A program made the position numbers and the translations under genes. DNA of 64,000 bases from Dipylidium caninum (lineage: Eukaryota; Platyhelminthes; Cestoda; Cyclophyllidea; Dipylidiidae). How positions within the stretch are numbered: position 1 is the stretch's first letter; every line of letters starts with the position of its first letter. The stretch is taken from positions 1,054,001-1,118,000 of the forward strand of contig QEYB01000654.1 of assembly GCA_017562135.1 (NCBI GenBank), read 5' to 3'. The notes beneath the pieces were generated by a model. That model searched no databases, was not told the origin of the DNA, and worked only from the letters and a program-made list of their open reading frames with translations. Shown piece by piece: positions 12,601-25,600 of this stretch.

Positions 12601-14181
12601 GCGAAGCCACGTGATCCCCCCCACCCATTTTTCATCACTATGGCCTCAGAATGAGCTAGAAGTTAAACCAGCGAAACAAACCCCGCAGGCAGTGACAAAT
12701 AAACCCGAAGCAGTACTGACGAAATATTTGCATGCCGAGTTTCAGCAAATATGAAATACGTGGCTTGGGTGACAGACCAGATCAAAACTGTTGGAAGACT
12801 AAGCGGTGACAGTAAGGATAACGTTGAATGAACTGATCAGAGGGTATTTTTACAATACACAAGGTTGTAGCTTCAAGAGCAATCAATCATGTACATTATG
12901 ACGTCCAACTGAGTGAGCTTTAAGAGAAAAAGAAGGAAATGTCAGTAACATCGTTGCATGACCAAAAAGGTGCTTAAAGCGGAAAGAATAAAGCGCAATT
13001 AGAAATCAACAATGAAGTGGCAAGAGTGTCATTCACTTTCGGAACAAGGGTATGGAGGGTAACTCGGGTATCGAGGGAAAGCGAGGGTAACAGACGAACC
13101 GACTTTATTTGAGAGATCAAAAAAAGGAAATGAAAACAAGATTGAGAGCGTTAACAACAGGCTACTTAGGGCCTTAAAGAATAGTTAGTAAATGCTTTTA
13201 AAAAATGTCAGTTGTCGCAAATGGGGTTGATGTGATGTACATGCAACCTGGACACTTTCAGGATAAAAACCAAACCTTAAACCAATGATTTAAGCAGATA
13301 AAATTGACATTTACGCGATATTTGTACCAGTTTATTATAATTAAGGCACAACTAGATACGTGTTGATGAAAAAATATAACTGAGGCGAAAATAAGACGAA
13401 AAAACTGAGTAGCGAAACGCCACGAAGGAATAAATGAGCCACGAACCTTTTGCAATATCTTCCTCTTCCTTAGCGCGAAGATCGCGATCAGCGGCCTTCT
13501 TTTGTAATTTTTTAGCAATCTAGAAATTGCCGTTAAATTAGGCTACCATAGACAGTGCAAGGAAACCAAAGAATTATAAGCAGCTCACATTTTGCGTAGT
13601 CTTTAAAGCAGTAATGTCATGTGGATATTCGTGCTGGACCCACATGTATATAGTTGTCAAAAGACTACAAAAATAAATAGAAAAAGAGGCTTACTTAAAC
13701 TCCGGGTTATTTTTATAATCATTAGCCCATTGCCTTGTGAGTTCAAGGAGTTTCATTCGAGGCTTCTCCTGAAGTTTCTGCAAACGCATGTGTTAGAAAT
13801 CGATTCAACAATCTTACAGGGTATTTCTGCTTAAAATGACTGACGAAGTCTTTCGACGACAGTTCACGGGCGAAAGTATTGCCGGCATTTTTAACACATG
13901 CATCGAGCAACTACAATGATACTTGACAAATGATAGACCATAATACCGTTATTGCCTTCAGAGAAATGTTTGGATTGGGCTGAAAGATTTTGCCTGTAAT
14001 GCATTTAAGGCATTTTTTAGGCCTACGGATGAAGAGATGACCGGAAACATACTGAGCAACTGCGTACGTGTCGGCGATATTTAAGATCTCCGACCAGTTG
14101 TCTTCCAACGTTTTGAGATCACAACATCTATCTGCAGGAATTCATAGGAAATGTGAACGACTGACCGATCGCCGCCTCCAT
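9670..14181 (-). CDS. STAM: STAM, signal-transducing adaptor molecule (ESCRT-0 subunit)
   Basis: Exons join in phase: 14166-14181, 13947-14131, 13818-13910, 13695-13777, 13589-13664, 13447-13519, 11626-12350, 10352-10439 and 9670-9907. The first introns are tiny (34, 36, 40 and 30 nt). The protein of about 508 aa has a VHS domain (residues ~1-140; LEDNW, ITLLDACVKNAG), a UIM (EEEDIAKAIALSL, ~169-181, split by the 1.1-kb intron), an SH3 domain (~222-277; ALFDFEA, WWKG, GLFPAQFV) and a helical GAT region (~290-390). A Pro/Gln/Tyr-rich tail follows. This is the STAM order; with HRS it sorts ubiquitinated receptors on endosomes (family knowledge). The start gives MEAAID…, matching the VHS N-terminus. 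In the last exon the frame changes; a 50-nt GT-AG intron at 9793-9842 repairs it. The final TGA (9670-9672) overlaps a GTGAGT donor-like site, so a further exon is possible. Confidence 0.92.
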
Positions 14182-15780
14182 CTCTCAGCGGAATAGAGAT
14201 ACACTTTGCGCGCGTAGGTCTCACGGGCCCTTTACCAACGCAGCGCAGTTATTTAATCTAATATCTTCTTATATAATTTTCGTAAGCAAAAAACCTTGCG
14301 CTCAACGTGTTGTTACGTTATTTTTTTATGAATGAAACAACGCAAATTGTTTAGACATTGGTTTGTTTAATTGGTGTAAACATTAAACCACCTTGCTAAG
14401 ATTCAAAATTCTTCTCCCTTTTGAGGAGCACCGATTCATGGACAAACGCAACTCTGCAGAAAGTCGCATTACACAAAGCAAGAATGAATGTTTTAACACC
14501 TGCACGACACCAAATGCGCCTTTAAGGAATATTAAAATTGAACAGTAAGTTCTTCACTCTTGGGCTACTATCATGTGTCGAAAGGTATTCCATGATATTT
14601 ATTAAATTTGATGGTTTAAAAGGATTTTTCTTCCTTTTGAAGAAAGGGTAGAATTTCAACAAATCCCAGACCTTTAAATAAGAAACTTGAATACAAGTAA
14701 AAGAAGACCAAATAGCGGTCTTATCCAAGCTCATGCCTTCAGTTCATTGCACCACACAAAACCCAAAAGCAACAAATAATCGGCTTAAATTTGCACACTT
14801 TAGCGGCTTTCTCATCGGCAGAATCGGTCCTCGAGTAATGACATAGACTAATTTTTACGGCCACATCTTGACATTATGGCATGATGTTAGAGAAACCATT
14901 TATTCCTCACCGGAGGATTTCCCCCAAGCTTTGGTGCATTGCATCTGAGACAAGTTCTAGTCCCCTTTTAAAAGTAATTCTAACATTTCCTGAAGGCCAT
15001 GAAATGTTATCCCCAATGAATGCTTGTTGCAGACGCCTGGAAGTCATGGTCGCTGCACGTTTTGGGCCTTCGCGATGCTTCGAAGGCCATTTTCATGTTA
15101 TTACCGTTGGTGCCATCTCAAAAACGTCTGGAATACATTGGCATCTCAATTATTTGCCTGCGAATAGATGTAGGATATGATGCAAAAGGCAAGAAATGCT
15201 TTAATGGAAAAGGGCTAGATGGGACGATTCAGCAATGGGACAGAGGAAGATCAGAGAATCATCACAGCGATGGTGCCCGCCACGAAAAATGGCGACAGTC
15301 GTGGAATTGGCGGTACTAGCAGCGTCCGACCTCGGCACGGCGGAGGAGGGCAGCTGAGCTGAGCGTCGAGACATCACGAACATGTCAAGGCGAAGCGGCG
15401 CGGGGGGGGGGGCGGCGTGAAGACGTGTCAGTCACTGGGTCCACCACAGCATTGATCGAAGGCGCAGTCTTCAGCTTCCGCTACGTTAAGCGCCTTTTCG
15501 GCCGACGTGTCACATGGTGGCGGCAATCCCCCAAAGAGATGGGAGCAGTCGAGAGGGGAGGGAGACGAGGAGGCGAGTGGAGCGGATTCATCAGCCAAAA
15601 CACCGCAGCGCACCTCTCGCCGGCCACGCGCGAAGGCGACGGACGCGGAGACAGGCTGAAGGCAGTGTGGCCTCGCGCGAGTCGCGAGAAGTGGGCACGG
15701 ACAACACTTTGACAGTCCCGACTTCGTCCGCGTCTCGCGCGCCGCGTCTCCTCCTTCCGCCACCTGTCGACCCACGCGAC
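14182..15780. other. STAM 5' flank and intergenic region
   Basis: AT-rich sequence from 14182 to about 15200, then a sharp rise in GC. No gene was recognised. The STAM promoter should lie just above 14181; no clear TATA box was seen. Confidence 0.4.
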
Positions 15781-15784
15781 CACA

Positions 15785-16800
15785 CACTCGCGGCTCCGAC
15801 GACGACGACGACGACGACGAAGCGGATGACGAGGCGCCCCTCACACTGCGGGCCACGAATCTCCACACCCAAGCACAGCCGTTCGTTTACTCATTCATTC
15901 CCCCGCGCCTCCCTCCGTCCAACTGCCTCGGCCGCTTTCGGCCTCCCCGGCGCCTCCGGGTCGTCCACCCGCCTCGTCGGCGTCTCTGGTGCGACGGCTG
16001 CCATCCCAAAGCGAAGGAGTCCGCACCGAGGTCGCCTTTCGTCGCGAGCAGACACAAGTGGCGGGCAGGGGAGGAAGGCGAGGTGAGGCGAGTGACAAAT
16101 GCCCCTCGCCTCCCACCGCCACCGCCACCGCCACCGCCACCGCCAGCGCCACCCTCCGCCGACAACTCGAGTGCCGCCTGTGTCGCTCAACTCGCCGTCC
16201 GGCGCGGGCCACCGCGTGTCGCGACCTCCGCACTCTCGCCCTTCTCCGCCACCGGCTCACGGGCGCATCCGGCGGACGAGGAGACACAAGACGGCGCTCG
16301 CCTGCCCCTTCACTTCCTCCCCCTCCTCCCACCGACACGACCGCCTCCTCGACGCGGCCTCGTCCACTCCGCGCAGCCGCACTCGAGGACGTCAAACCGC
16401 GCCACCGCGCTCGTGGAACGACCATTTGCCCGCACCGCAGTGGCCGCTGTCGCCAGGCCATCAGCATCCGCGTGTCGTCTCTGCTCGGCGCGGCGACATT
16501 CCACGGGGGCATTCGACGCGACGAGTCCAATTCCGCGTGCCTCTGCGCACACCGGTTGAGCGCCCTAATCGCCCGCTACCGCGGCTGCCCCCGCCCCCCC
16601 CACCCCCCCGCCAACGCTTGCGAGCCAACTCCGCGGAGGTGACTTGAACACACGCGCCACCCGGCGCCTCGGACGCCGTCGCCTCGAAGTGCGCTCAGCC
16701 CCGCGGGACGCGTCCGCCGAGGCGACACACGGCGACGGTCGCAGGAGGCGGGGAGACGCGGCTGCAGTCCTCGCCGTCCGCCAGCCCACTCGAGGACGTC
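15785..16800 (+). repeat. Left arm of a GC-rich inverted duplication
   Basis: This block matches the reverse complement of about 21890-22625 over long stretches with scattered indels. Shared landmarks are a CGA trinucleotide run followed by GAGGCGCCCCTCACAC, a CATTTGCCCGCACCGCAG string and a CAACGCTTGCGAGCCAACT string. Both arms are open in several frames, but the frames are not conserved across indels, so I read them as non-coding repeat. A CCGCCA hexamer run lies near 16113-16152. Confidence 0.75.
16382..16423 (+). repeat. 42-bp direct repeat, copy 1
   Basis: A 42-bp string beginning CTCGAGGACGTCAAACC recurs identically at 16791-16832, about 409 bp downstream, within the GC-rich duplicated block. 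This suggests a higher-order tandem unit. Confidence 0.75.
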
Positions 16801-16832
16801 AAACCGCGCCACCGCGCTCGTGGAACGACGCT
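16791..16832 (+). repeat. 42-bp direct repeat, copy 2
   Basis: Second copy of the 42-bp string at 16382-16423. A more diverged piece of the same block (the CATTCGACGCGACGAGTCC segment) also recurs near 17528. Confidence 0.75.
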
Positions 16833-18336
16833 GGCGGCGAGTCGCCGTCCACCAGGCGGCACTTAATGATGCCGACAGCTTCGCTCGTGCCTTCCTCCAC
16901 GGCTCCGTGGCAGTGGACGGGGACGCACTTCTGCACTCTCGCCTCTTCGCCGCCGACCTGCCGCACGCGTTCCCGCGGTGGCCGAGGGCTGCGCGTCCGC
17001 AGCAGCTGGCGGGTGGCGTTGTGAGGCGGCAGGCCGAGGCACCAACGACGTTCCTACAGAGTCACACTGCTTCTCTCCCACGCTCCCCCAAGGCCTCCGA
17101 TGAGCCACAGCGGACAGCGCTCGGCAGCATGGAGCGCAGCGGCGCGGACGCCTGTCGGGGCCAAGACGCGAGCTCGGACGCCGCCGCGGCACTGGGCGTC
17201 GGTCACAACCATCTCCACCGGCGCCGACGTTACCACTGCCATCTTCACGAGCCGCTCGAGCTGCGCCACCTCCTCGCGCCTGCCCCCCCACCGCACTTCC
17301 GTCCTTCCCCCCCCTTCCCCACGCCGACGTATCGCGCTGCGTCTCCTGGTCTCCAGCCGCCGACACCGTCAGCAGAGCGCGAGAACCGACTTGCGCCGCC
17401 TTCGGCCGAGGCGACGCCCTCGGTCCCGTCGGAGGGCTGAGCAATTCCCAAAGCCCGCAGCCCCGTTGCCACAAGGCCACAGGAACGCAGCAGCGTCATC
17501 ATCTCAGCGCAGCAACACTTCACAGACGCATTCGACGCGACGAGTCCCATTCCGCGCCAGGCTGCTCACGCCAGTCCGGTGTCCTCATCGCCCACCACCC
17601 GCCGCCCCCCGCCGGCCTTCTCGGCCAACACTGTTGTCGGCACTCATCGCCTCCGCTTCCCGCCTCGAGGGCACCGGAGGCGTCGGCAAGAGGGTCGCCC
17701 GGCACGATTCAGCCCGCCTCCTTTGCCATCAAATGCGCAAACACCAGTCGTGCTACTCGCGGCCATTTAAGTAGCATGCGCGCCCGACTCGCCCCGGCCT
17801 TCACTTAACCCGTCCGTGTGGCCATTTTTTCCGCCCAGACAGCCGAGCAGCGTCACCCCGAGACCGCCGTGGTCGGAGTAACCGAAGTGCACGCGCAGAA
17901 GACGCAGAAGACGAGTTTGTCAGGTCAACAGCCAAACAAAGACATGAACAGTCGGTGTCAACGGCACTAAACGTCCGCTTAACGGCGTTGATGCGGGAGA
18001 GGGGGCGAGGGTGTGGGTTGCGAAGCTTCCATAAATAGCGTTAAGGCCCGCAGAGGGTGGGGGGAGGGGGGGGCAAGAGGGGAGAAAGAAACGGAAAGAA
18101 GGAGGGCGGGCGGGGGGCAGAGAGAAATAAATTTAGCTGTGTGTGGACGTCCGAAAGGGAGGTGCGGTGGGGGACGGGGCGGAGCGGAGCGGAGGGGAGG
18201 GGAGGGGAGAGAGAGCGCGAAGAGGAGGAGCAGGAGAGGAGGGCGGAGGGGGAGGCGGGGAAGGGACGAGGACGAGGATGAGGCGGAGAAACGAAGACGA
18301 GAGCGAAAGAGAAACGCGGGGCCGCGCGCAGTCGCC
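16833..18336. other. GC-rich intergenic region downstream of calponin
   Basis: Contains a partial third copy of the duplicated GC-rich block (about 17490-17580) and a purine-rich G/A tract at about 18050-18300. The tract next to 18336 should be the calponin 3' UTR, but no AATAAA was found in the expected orientation. No gene was recognised. Confidence 0.45.
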
Positions 18337-21242
18337 TCAGCGGGTGTCGTTGATGCCGCGAATAGCGCCGAACGAGGTCATTCCCGCCTGGCTGGCGCCC
18401 TGCTTCGCCCCGAGGCCCATCTGCAGGCCCAAGTGCGAGGCTCCCTCGTTGGACATGTTGCCCACGCGGATGTCGGCGATGTGGCGCACCGCGCCGATCG
18501 ACGTCATGCCCGCCTGCGTGGCGAACTTGTTCGTCCCGTACTGCAGCGTGATGGTCGACTGGCCCTCGCGGGACATGTTGTCGCAGCGGATGTCCGCGCC
18601 GTGACGCACGCCGCCCATCGACATGCCCTGCGCAAGAGACGCGGACGTGAGGCGGGATGGCGCACTGCCTCCTCCCCCCGCGGCCCCGGTGCCCGCGGCC
18701 GCCCGCCCGCCAGACCGACCGAAGCGATCGCCTCGCGCCCCGAGGGACGTCTGCGCTGCCGGCGACCGCTTCGTCGGCACTTCCGGCGGGCCGGGACACG
18801 ACACCACCGTCTCTGGCCTCGTCGCCGCGTCCTCCGAGCGTCTGGAGGCGCGACTCCGAGAAGTGCCTTTCAGGAGCGACGCGGGGAGCGTCTGCGCGTG
18901 CTCGGGCGAAACCGACGAGGCCCACGGCGAAGCTCGAGGCAGCAGGGGCGAGGCGCGGGGATCGGAGCGGGGGAGGTGGGGGGTGGGGTGGGGGGTGGGC
19001 GACGTACCTTCTGCGAGGCGCACTGGTTGGTGCCCATTTGAAGGGTGATGATGCCCTGCCCCTCCTTCGTGACGTCGTCGCAGCGGATGTCCGCGATGTG
19101 ACGCACCGTGCCGAAGGACATGCCCTTCTGCGAGGCGAACTTGTTGGTGCCCATCTGCAGACTGCAAATGCCCTGACCTGGAAGGAAAACGTCGCAGCAT
19201 TGGCTGAGTTTAGCGTCCGACTCTCGGCCCCTCCGCCCCGGGCCCCCTTTTGCCCCTAAAACGCCCTCGATTGCCTCGCGGGCGACCAGTCATCGGGCCG
19301 GCCGAGGGCCAAACCACTCAACGCGGTCGTCGCGTCGCCTGGAATGCCTCCAACAGAGCTGCCAAACACACTTGCCCCCGGGTGGCCGAGCGGCCGGCGG
19401 CTTACTTTCGAGGCTCATGTCGTCCGCCTTGATGTCGGCAGCGTGGCGAACTCCGCCGAAGGTCATGCCCTTCTGCGAGGCGAATTTGTTGGTGCCCGAC
19501 TGGAGGCAGACGATGCCCTCGCTGGCACGCAGCTGCTGCTCCGTCCACTGGCGCTGCTGCTTGTTGGTCGGCCGAGGTCCGCAGGTCGGGCCTTGGAAAC
19601 CGTTCCGCTGGCACTGAAACACGACGCGACGGCGTCACTACTCAAGCCCTCGCGAGGGGGGGTGCAGGGGGGAGGAGGGGGGTGGAATGGGCCGGCAGGG
19701 TCAAACGCACCTCCGTTCCCAGTTGCATGATGGTGTTGATGACCTGCGACATGTTTCTCGCCTCGTAGAGGTCGACGGTTTGGAAGAGACTGGTCTTCGG
19801 CACACCATAGGCTTCCGCGGCGTCCAAGAAGATTTGTATGTTCTCCATCTGCGAGGGCAGAACACATGCACTTAGGGCGGCACCAGTCGCGAGGCGGGAG
19901 GAGGAGCCCACGAGAGGCCAGAAATCCTACCTGTTTGAAGGGGGCGCTCATTGTGTTCGGCTTCAGCGGGAGACGCACGTTTCGAGCAGCCGGCGGAAGC
20001 TGAGGCGTGCGCTCGTAGACGGCATTGATGAGTCTGAAACGCGATTCCACGGCGCAAGACATTCAGTCAAGTCATTTTAGCATGCAGACAAAACAGAATT
20101 AATCCAATTCTTTCACAACAACTACGACGGAGGGCCGTTCGACGTCCATCAAATTTCGTGAGGCGGCTGAGAACATCGGGACGTTACGTGGAGGGGATGG
20201 AGGCAAAAACAAAACTATGGCATAAGCGGATGTGGCGGTTGACTAACCTCACGAGAATCTTTCCATCCTTAAGGCTGCGTTGAACGTTCTCGCGGCCGAG
20301 AGGGACGCTCTCACCGACGAGTTGACTAATCCACTGGACAACCTCCTGTTCCGCGTTGTTGTCATACCGACTGTTGAGCTGAAAGTGGGAAAATGGTGGA
20401 GGGAGTTTGGTGCAGATGCCATCGCCCCATAGATTTTATAACCCCAAGGATGAGGGAAGCTTCTGCACACACAAACAGACACACACACATACAGACAACT
20501 GGCATGCTGACTAATTACTTAATAAACATGCGAGAGCAAATCTTCTTCCTCGCCTCAAATCGGGTAGAATGTCTCGGATGTCCTCTAGTGACATGCGTAA
20601 ATAGCTGAATGATATCAGTGCCGTTACGGTTGCTGCTGATGTTTGTACAAAGAGACACAAACATGAACATACCTAGTTACGTAACAGAGTTAACTAAAAC
20701 GTGCGAAATGCGCAAAAAGAAAAAGAGCAGAAAGTACTATTTCTCCGTATCGGGAGTGTATGTGCTGATAAAGTGAGCAGCTAAAGATCTCGAATTTTTC
20801 AATAACATTTATTAAATTAATGGTAGGACTGCGCAAGCATTGACTATTTTGAGAAATATGCACGTTAATACATGTAGAGGAATCCGGTAAGAAGGCTTTC
20901 ACCAGCGGGAATTAAATTAAAAAAAACTCTAAATAAATAAACACGCCCATTAAAATTCCTGCAAAACTAGTCTAGGATGAAGAGGATGAAATGATCGAAG
21001 CGATTCCGCGTGTTAAAACCGATTCGTGGCAGATAAATAAACCAATCATCTTTGAGCATAGTTTTGAATGGGTGTGCGCCATGTGTCACGCATGAATTAT
21101 TTGCTCAATGCAATTTTTGATTTGTTCTTCCATAATTTCTACACACTTTCTGGCATATCTGGCGTAAGACGACAAACGGGGGGTTACTCACACGCAGATA
21201 GGCACTGGAATCCGAGTAGGTTTCACCGTTGAGGTCGCTCAT
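18337..21242 (-). CDS. Calponin-family protein: CH domain plus five calponin repeats
   Basis: Seven exons join in phase: 21192-21242, 20248-20378, 19931-20033, 19711-19848, 19406-19613, 19008-19177 and 18337-18627, giving 363 aa. Residues ~18-140 form a single calponin-homology domain (EVVQWISQLVG, LKDGKILVRLINAV, MENIQIFLDAAEAYGV, SQVINTIMQLG). From residue ~172 there are five 23-26-residue calponin (CLIK) repeats about 40 residues apart. Each has the form 'LQ.GTNK.ASQ.GM..G.vRHiaDI'. The last repeat diverges (GLGAKQGASQAGM). The family binds actin and tropomyosin, stabilising filaments in muscle; flatworm calponins occur in smooth-type muscle (family knowledge). Vertebrate calponins usually have three repeats, so this resembles the repeat-rich invertebrate forms. 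The ATG at 21242 opens a short N-terminal leader before the CH domain. Confidence 0.93.
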
Positions 21243-21889
21243 CTTGGCAGACGTTCACGAAAGCGAAAGTCAAAGTCTCCAACGACAACTGCAGCAAATA
21301 CCGTTAACACCCGAACGCGAGTAGGGGGCAGGGAGGCAAAGTTACCCTTATGTAAACTGGATCCAAATCCCACGGGGTTCCACCCCCGCGTCCACCTCTT
21401 CGCTCATTGGTCGTTCACTGGCCGAAGGCGACCAATCGCGTGGCGGCGCACAGCGAAGCCTCCGGCTGCACCCGCGAATCGATCGGGCGAGCGTGCGCGC
21501 CGGCACGCAGACACGCGATAGGCTGCGGGGCGATCGGTGCTGGGCGGCCTGTCGCCCCTCCAGCGCTAGGAGCCATTAGCGGGCTGATTTGCGGCGTGTT
21601 GTGGGCCTGAGGATTTGTTGTGCTGACTAAAGTGCACCCGCTGGCGACTGGACGCGGTCAATACAGTCGACGGGCTCGGACGACCAGGCGTCCTCCTTCG
21701 TGACGCGTGGAAGTGCCGCATGGAGGGAGTCGGCGTGTGGCGGGAAGGAAGTGGCGCCTCGGCGGCGTTGGCCGATGAGGTGTTCTGGCCTTCTCGGGGG
21801 GTGGAACGCGTGACTCGACGAGAGGTGAGAAGCGAGGGGAGGCGGGGGGCGGAGGGAGGAGTGGCGTGCGATGAGGAGGATGCCCGATG
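21243..21889. other. Calponin 5' flank
   Basis: Likely promoter and 5' UTR followed by GC-rich sequence leading into the right arm of the inverted duplication. No gene was recognised. Confidence 0.4.
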
Positions 21890-22625
21890 GCCCTCGAGTG
21901 GACTGGCGGACGGCGAGGACTGGAGCCGCGTCTCCCCGCCTCCTGCGACCGTCGCGTCGCTCGGCGGACGCGTCCCGCGCGGCTGAGCGCACTTCGTCTC
22001 GCTCGTGGCGCGTGTGTTCGAGTCAACACTCCGCGGAGTTGGCTCGCAAGCGTTGGCAGGGGGGGGGGAGGGGGAAGAAGCGGGGGCAGCCGCGATGGCC
22101 GGCGATTAGGGCGCTCAACCGGTGTGCGCAGAGGCACGCGGAATTGGACTCGTCGCGTCGAATGTTCCCCGTGGAAAGTCGCCGCGCCGAGCGGAGACGA
22201 CACAACGGATGCTGATGGCTTGGCGATACAGCGGCCACTGCGGTGCGGGCAAATGGTCGTTCCACGAAACGCGGTGGGCGCGGTTTGACGTCCTTCGGGT
22301 GCGGCTGAGCGGAGTGGACGAGGCGTCGAGGAGGCGGTCGTGTCGGCGGGAGCTCTTGTGTCTCCTCGTCCAAGCCGGTGGCGGAGAAGCGAGAGTGCGG
22401 AGGTCGCGACACGCGGTGGCCGCGCCGGACGGCGAGTTGAGCGACACAGGCGGCACTCCTTCGGCCTACTTGCGCGAGAAAGGCGAGCGAGAGACGCCGA
22501 CGGGCGGGTGGAGGCGAGGCCGAAGGCGGCCGAGCACGGCGCGGACGAATGATAAACGGCTGTGCAGTGTGAGGGGCGCCTCGTCATTCCGCTTCGTCGT
22601 CGTCGTCGTCGTCGTCGGAGCCGCG
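21890..22625 (-). repeat. Right arm of the GC-rich inverted duplication
   Basis: Read on the minus strand, this block aligns with 15785-16800. Shared pieces include CAGTCCTCGCCGTCCGCCAG, CGGTTGAGCGCCCTAATCGC and the GACGACGACG run. It is shorter through internal deletions. Together the arms flank a ~5.1-kb interval containing the complete calponin gene. Confidence 0.75.
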
Positions 22626-25600
22626 AGTACTTGCGGCCCCCGCGATGACGAAGCAACCGGCGACCGCGCGCGACGGTTGGGCGCCGAGACGTCCGCAGTG
22701 CGGTTGACTTGATGGGACGACGGACGAGGCGATCGGCCCTGATCCGCCGAGCAGGAGACGCTGACGACCGTCCGGCAGCCACGTCCAGCGGTTAGGACGC
22801 GTTCCCGCTCGCCCACAGCGCTGCCCCGCCGGTGGAGGGTGGAGATTCTAGTTTTCGTCCTCGTCCACGAGGACGGCGACACCGCGGCCGCATTCCACGA
22901 CACCCAACCACACGGAGATGCCGCTGTGACTTGGCGGCCTCCTCGAGACGGCGGCCGACGCTCGTCTCCTCCGCGTCGAGACCTGCTGCTGCCGCTGCAG
23001 TCAAACGAACATGGACGGAGTCGCCACGTCCCGCCAATCAACCTCCTCGGTGCGCACAGAGCCGTCTGGGCGGCCGCCCCCACCACCCGGCCAGCCCCCG
23101 TTGGCTCCACAAGCGGCGCCTCCTTCCGCGGCGTCGAATTCTGGGCTGACGCCTCCTCGCCCACTCGAACGCCGTGAAATGCCCATTTCGGTGTGTTTTG
23201 GCAATGTTGCCTGACCCGCCTCGACCCGGCGGCTGTCCGCGCTCAGGTCGCCCTGACAGCATCGGCCGCCGAGAAGTGCAACGCCACCGCCCGTCGTTCC
23301 GGACGCGGACGTCCGCACCGCCCACCGCGTCGCCGCCTCCGCGCGCCTTAGTCCGGACGAGGTGACCCCCCACCCCGGCGCTCGGACGACCTCCCCGCCC
23401 CTCATCATCTGCCCGTCACTCTCGTCAGCTGACTCAAAACACCGCGGCCCGCGCGGACATTCGGCCACTCCGTCGTCAACACTCGCAGCGGGCCATCGTT
23501 GTCCCCGTCTTGGGGACGCAAAATCGAGGTGGACGGGGAGGAGGGCACGCGTCTGAGTCCTCGCAGCGGACACGCCTAAACCTCCGCCCGACCACCCCGT
23601 CCGGGGCTCTGAGGTATTTGCACCGCCCAGCGCCACCCAGCGGAATGATTTGGCCCCATTCTCCCGCTCTCCCCCCCCCCCCCGTGTGTGTGTGTTTGTG
23701 TGTGTGCACGAGTGTGGGCGTCCAGCGCCGGGTGCTTCGGCCACTCAAAAGAAGCCATTCTGTGATTTACGTGTGGCTAAAGCAAATTAAGCACCAAAGT
23801 TACAGCTTTTTTATGCTTAAAGTCGAGCCTTAAACCCCAACGCGGGCCGAGGAGGGCGGTTAGAGCGAATCGTCGCCGTTCGCAGGGCTGCCAAACTTGA
23901 GAACTTTTCTGCCCACTGTTTCCCCTGTCCGCCCGCCGTCCGGCCTGGCTGACGACGGCGATGCCACTCCGCCGCCAGTCGAAGAGGCTATTTTGGCTGG
24001 AGCTCCCGCACACCCATGCATCTCGCTCTGTGCGCGCGGGGGGAGCCCAGGGGGCGTAAAAGGGTCCCCTTTGCTTCTGTTCTCTAGTCTCCTCCCAAAT
24101 TTTTCTCCTAAGTGCCACTAGACAAAGGGAATAGCCGAGTCGAGGTGTAGAGCGAGGACGAGGGGCGGAGGGGACGGCTCCTCTTAGAGGACAACGTTGT
24201 CCCTCACCGCTTGAGACTTAAACACCCGCAGAAGTTGCGTAGTTTGTGCGACGACCCTTCACAATCGGCCGTTGCGTAACACCTTTGAGTCGATGCATTC
24301 AGTACGCCTCCACCCACCGCTCTGGTGGGGCTCCCCTGCCCAACACGGGCAAAACTTTGTCGCCTCCGCGTCCTCCACTCTGATTGGCTGCTGAATGACC
24401 TTGAGGCAGAAACTTCTTTAAATGCCTTCTTTCTGGTTTCCCCTCAAAACCTCCGACTTGCCAGGGTTGGCATAAACTCTTTTGACGGTGACTGGCTTTT
24501 ACCTTGTACCTCGAGGCAGTAGATCACTCCTCGCGCTCTCTGTTGTAGCAGCTGGCAGCGGATAATAGCAGGGCAGAGAAAACAAGAGGCGAGCGCGCTT
24601 TTTTTGACGCAGAAGAACATGTTAGGGTTATTTTCATGGGCAAACGAAGCATTCGCCAGACAGGCGATGTCCGTGGCCGTGCGACTTCCGTGTACAACCG
24701 CCGCTTCGACTGGTTGGCCTCCCACCGCAAGTCCCCCAGCGCCCAGTCCACGCCCCCACCCCAGCTGGTCCGCCCCGTTGGAGTGCAGAGCGCGCCCTGA
24801 CCTGGTCGCCCGCCTCCGCCCGAGGTCGGCTTGGCATGGCACTCACCCGAGCTCGAGTGGAGGCGATCACGCCGCCGCCAGAAGGCAGGCTGGTGGCGGA
24901 CGCGGAAGCGGGAGGTTCAACGAGGCTTTGGGGAGCAAACTGAGCGGGGACAGGCGGAAAAGGAGGGGCGAGGAGCTCCTGCGGCCTCAGAGAGGCACTA
25001 AAGATGCCCAAAACTGGGGCAAGACTAGACGCAGGACGTCCAACTACGCCTCGGCCGCCGCCTGTCCGCTGACCCTCGCATTAGTGGCGACAGTAGACGC
25101 AATTGAGGCAGAAAATGGGCCGCCAAATTCGTCGCAGTCCTCGCAACCCTCCTCCACCAACCTGCTCAACTATTTTGCTCCCGTCGGCGTCACTGGGAAC
25201 GCACCCGGTGCATCTAGGAGCGGGGATCGTCGCGGAGAGACCGAGTTCCGGGATGTGGAACCGCCGAGCGACGTGGCCCATCTGGCCCAGCCATGCTTTA
25301 TGGGGCCACGCAGTTCACTTTTAACTGGTTCATGACTCTTTGCACACTCTCGCCTTGTTTATTTCACACGAACGCGTGAGAGATCAAATGCAGCACCGCG
25401 CCTTTCCACATCTGCGCTATGTGGCCCCCTCCGCCTGCCTCACCGTTGGCCACCCTTTTCGGATAACTTTTAGGGCAAAGAGAGTTTTCGTGGGCTTGGG
25501 ATGTGAAAAAAAATAGCTCGGTGCCTTCTAAATTACGCCAACCTCGCGACATTGGCATGCGCGCGAATGTCTACCTGCGTTTGCGAAGATGGCGTTTTGG

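Noticed and set aside
15787..17774. Several long Arg/Pro/Ser-rich ORFs on both strands
   Set aside because: They overlap in many frames, depend on GC-rich composition, and their frames are not kept between the inverted copies at 15.8 and 22 kb.
21658..22782. 374-codon minus-strand ORF
   Set aside because: It is the right arm of the GC-rich inverted duplication; indels between the arms are not in multiples of three.
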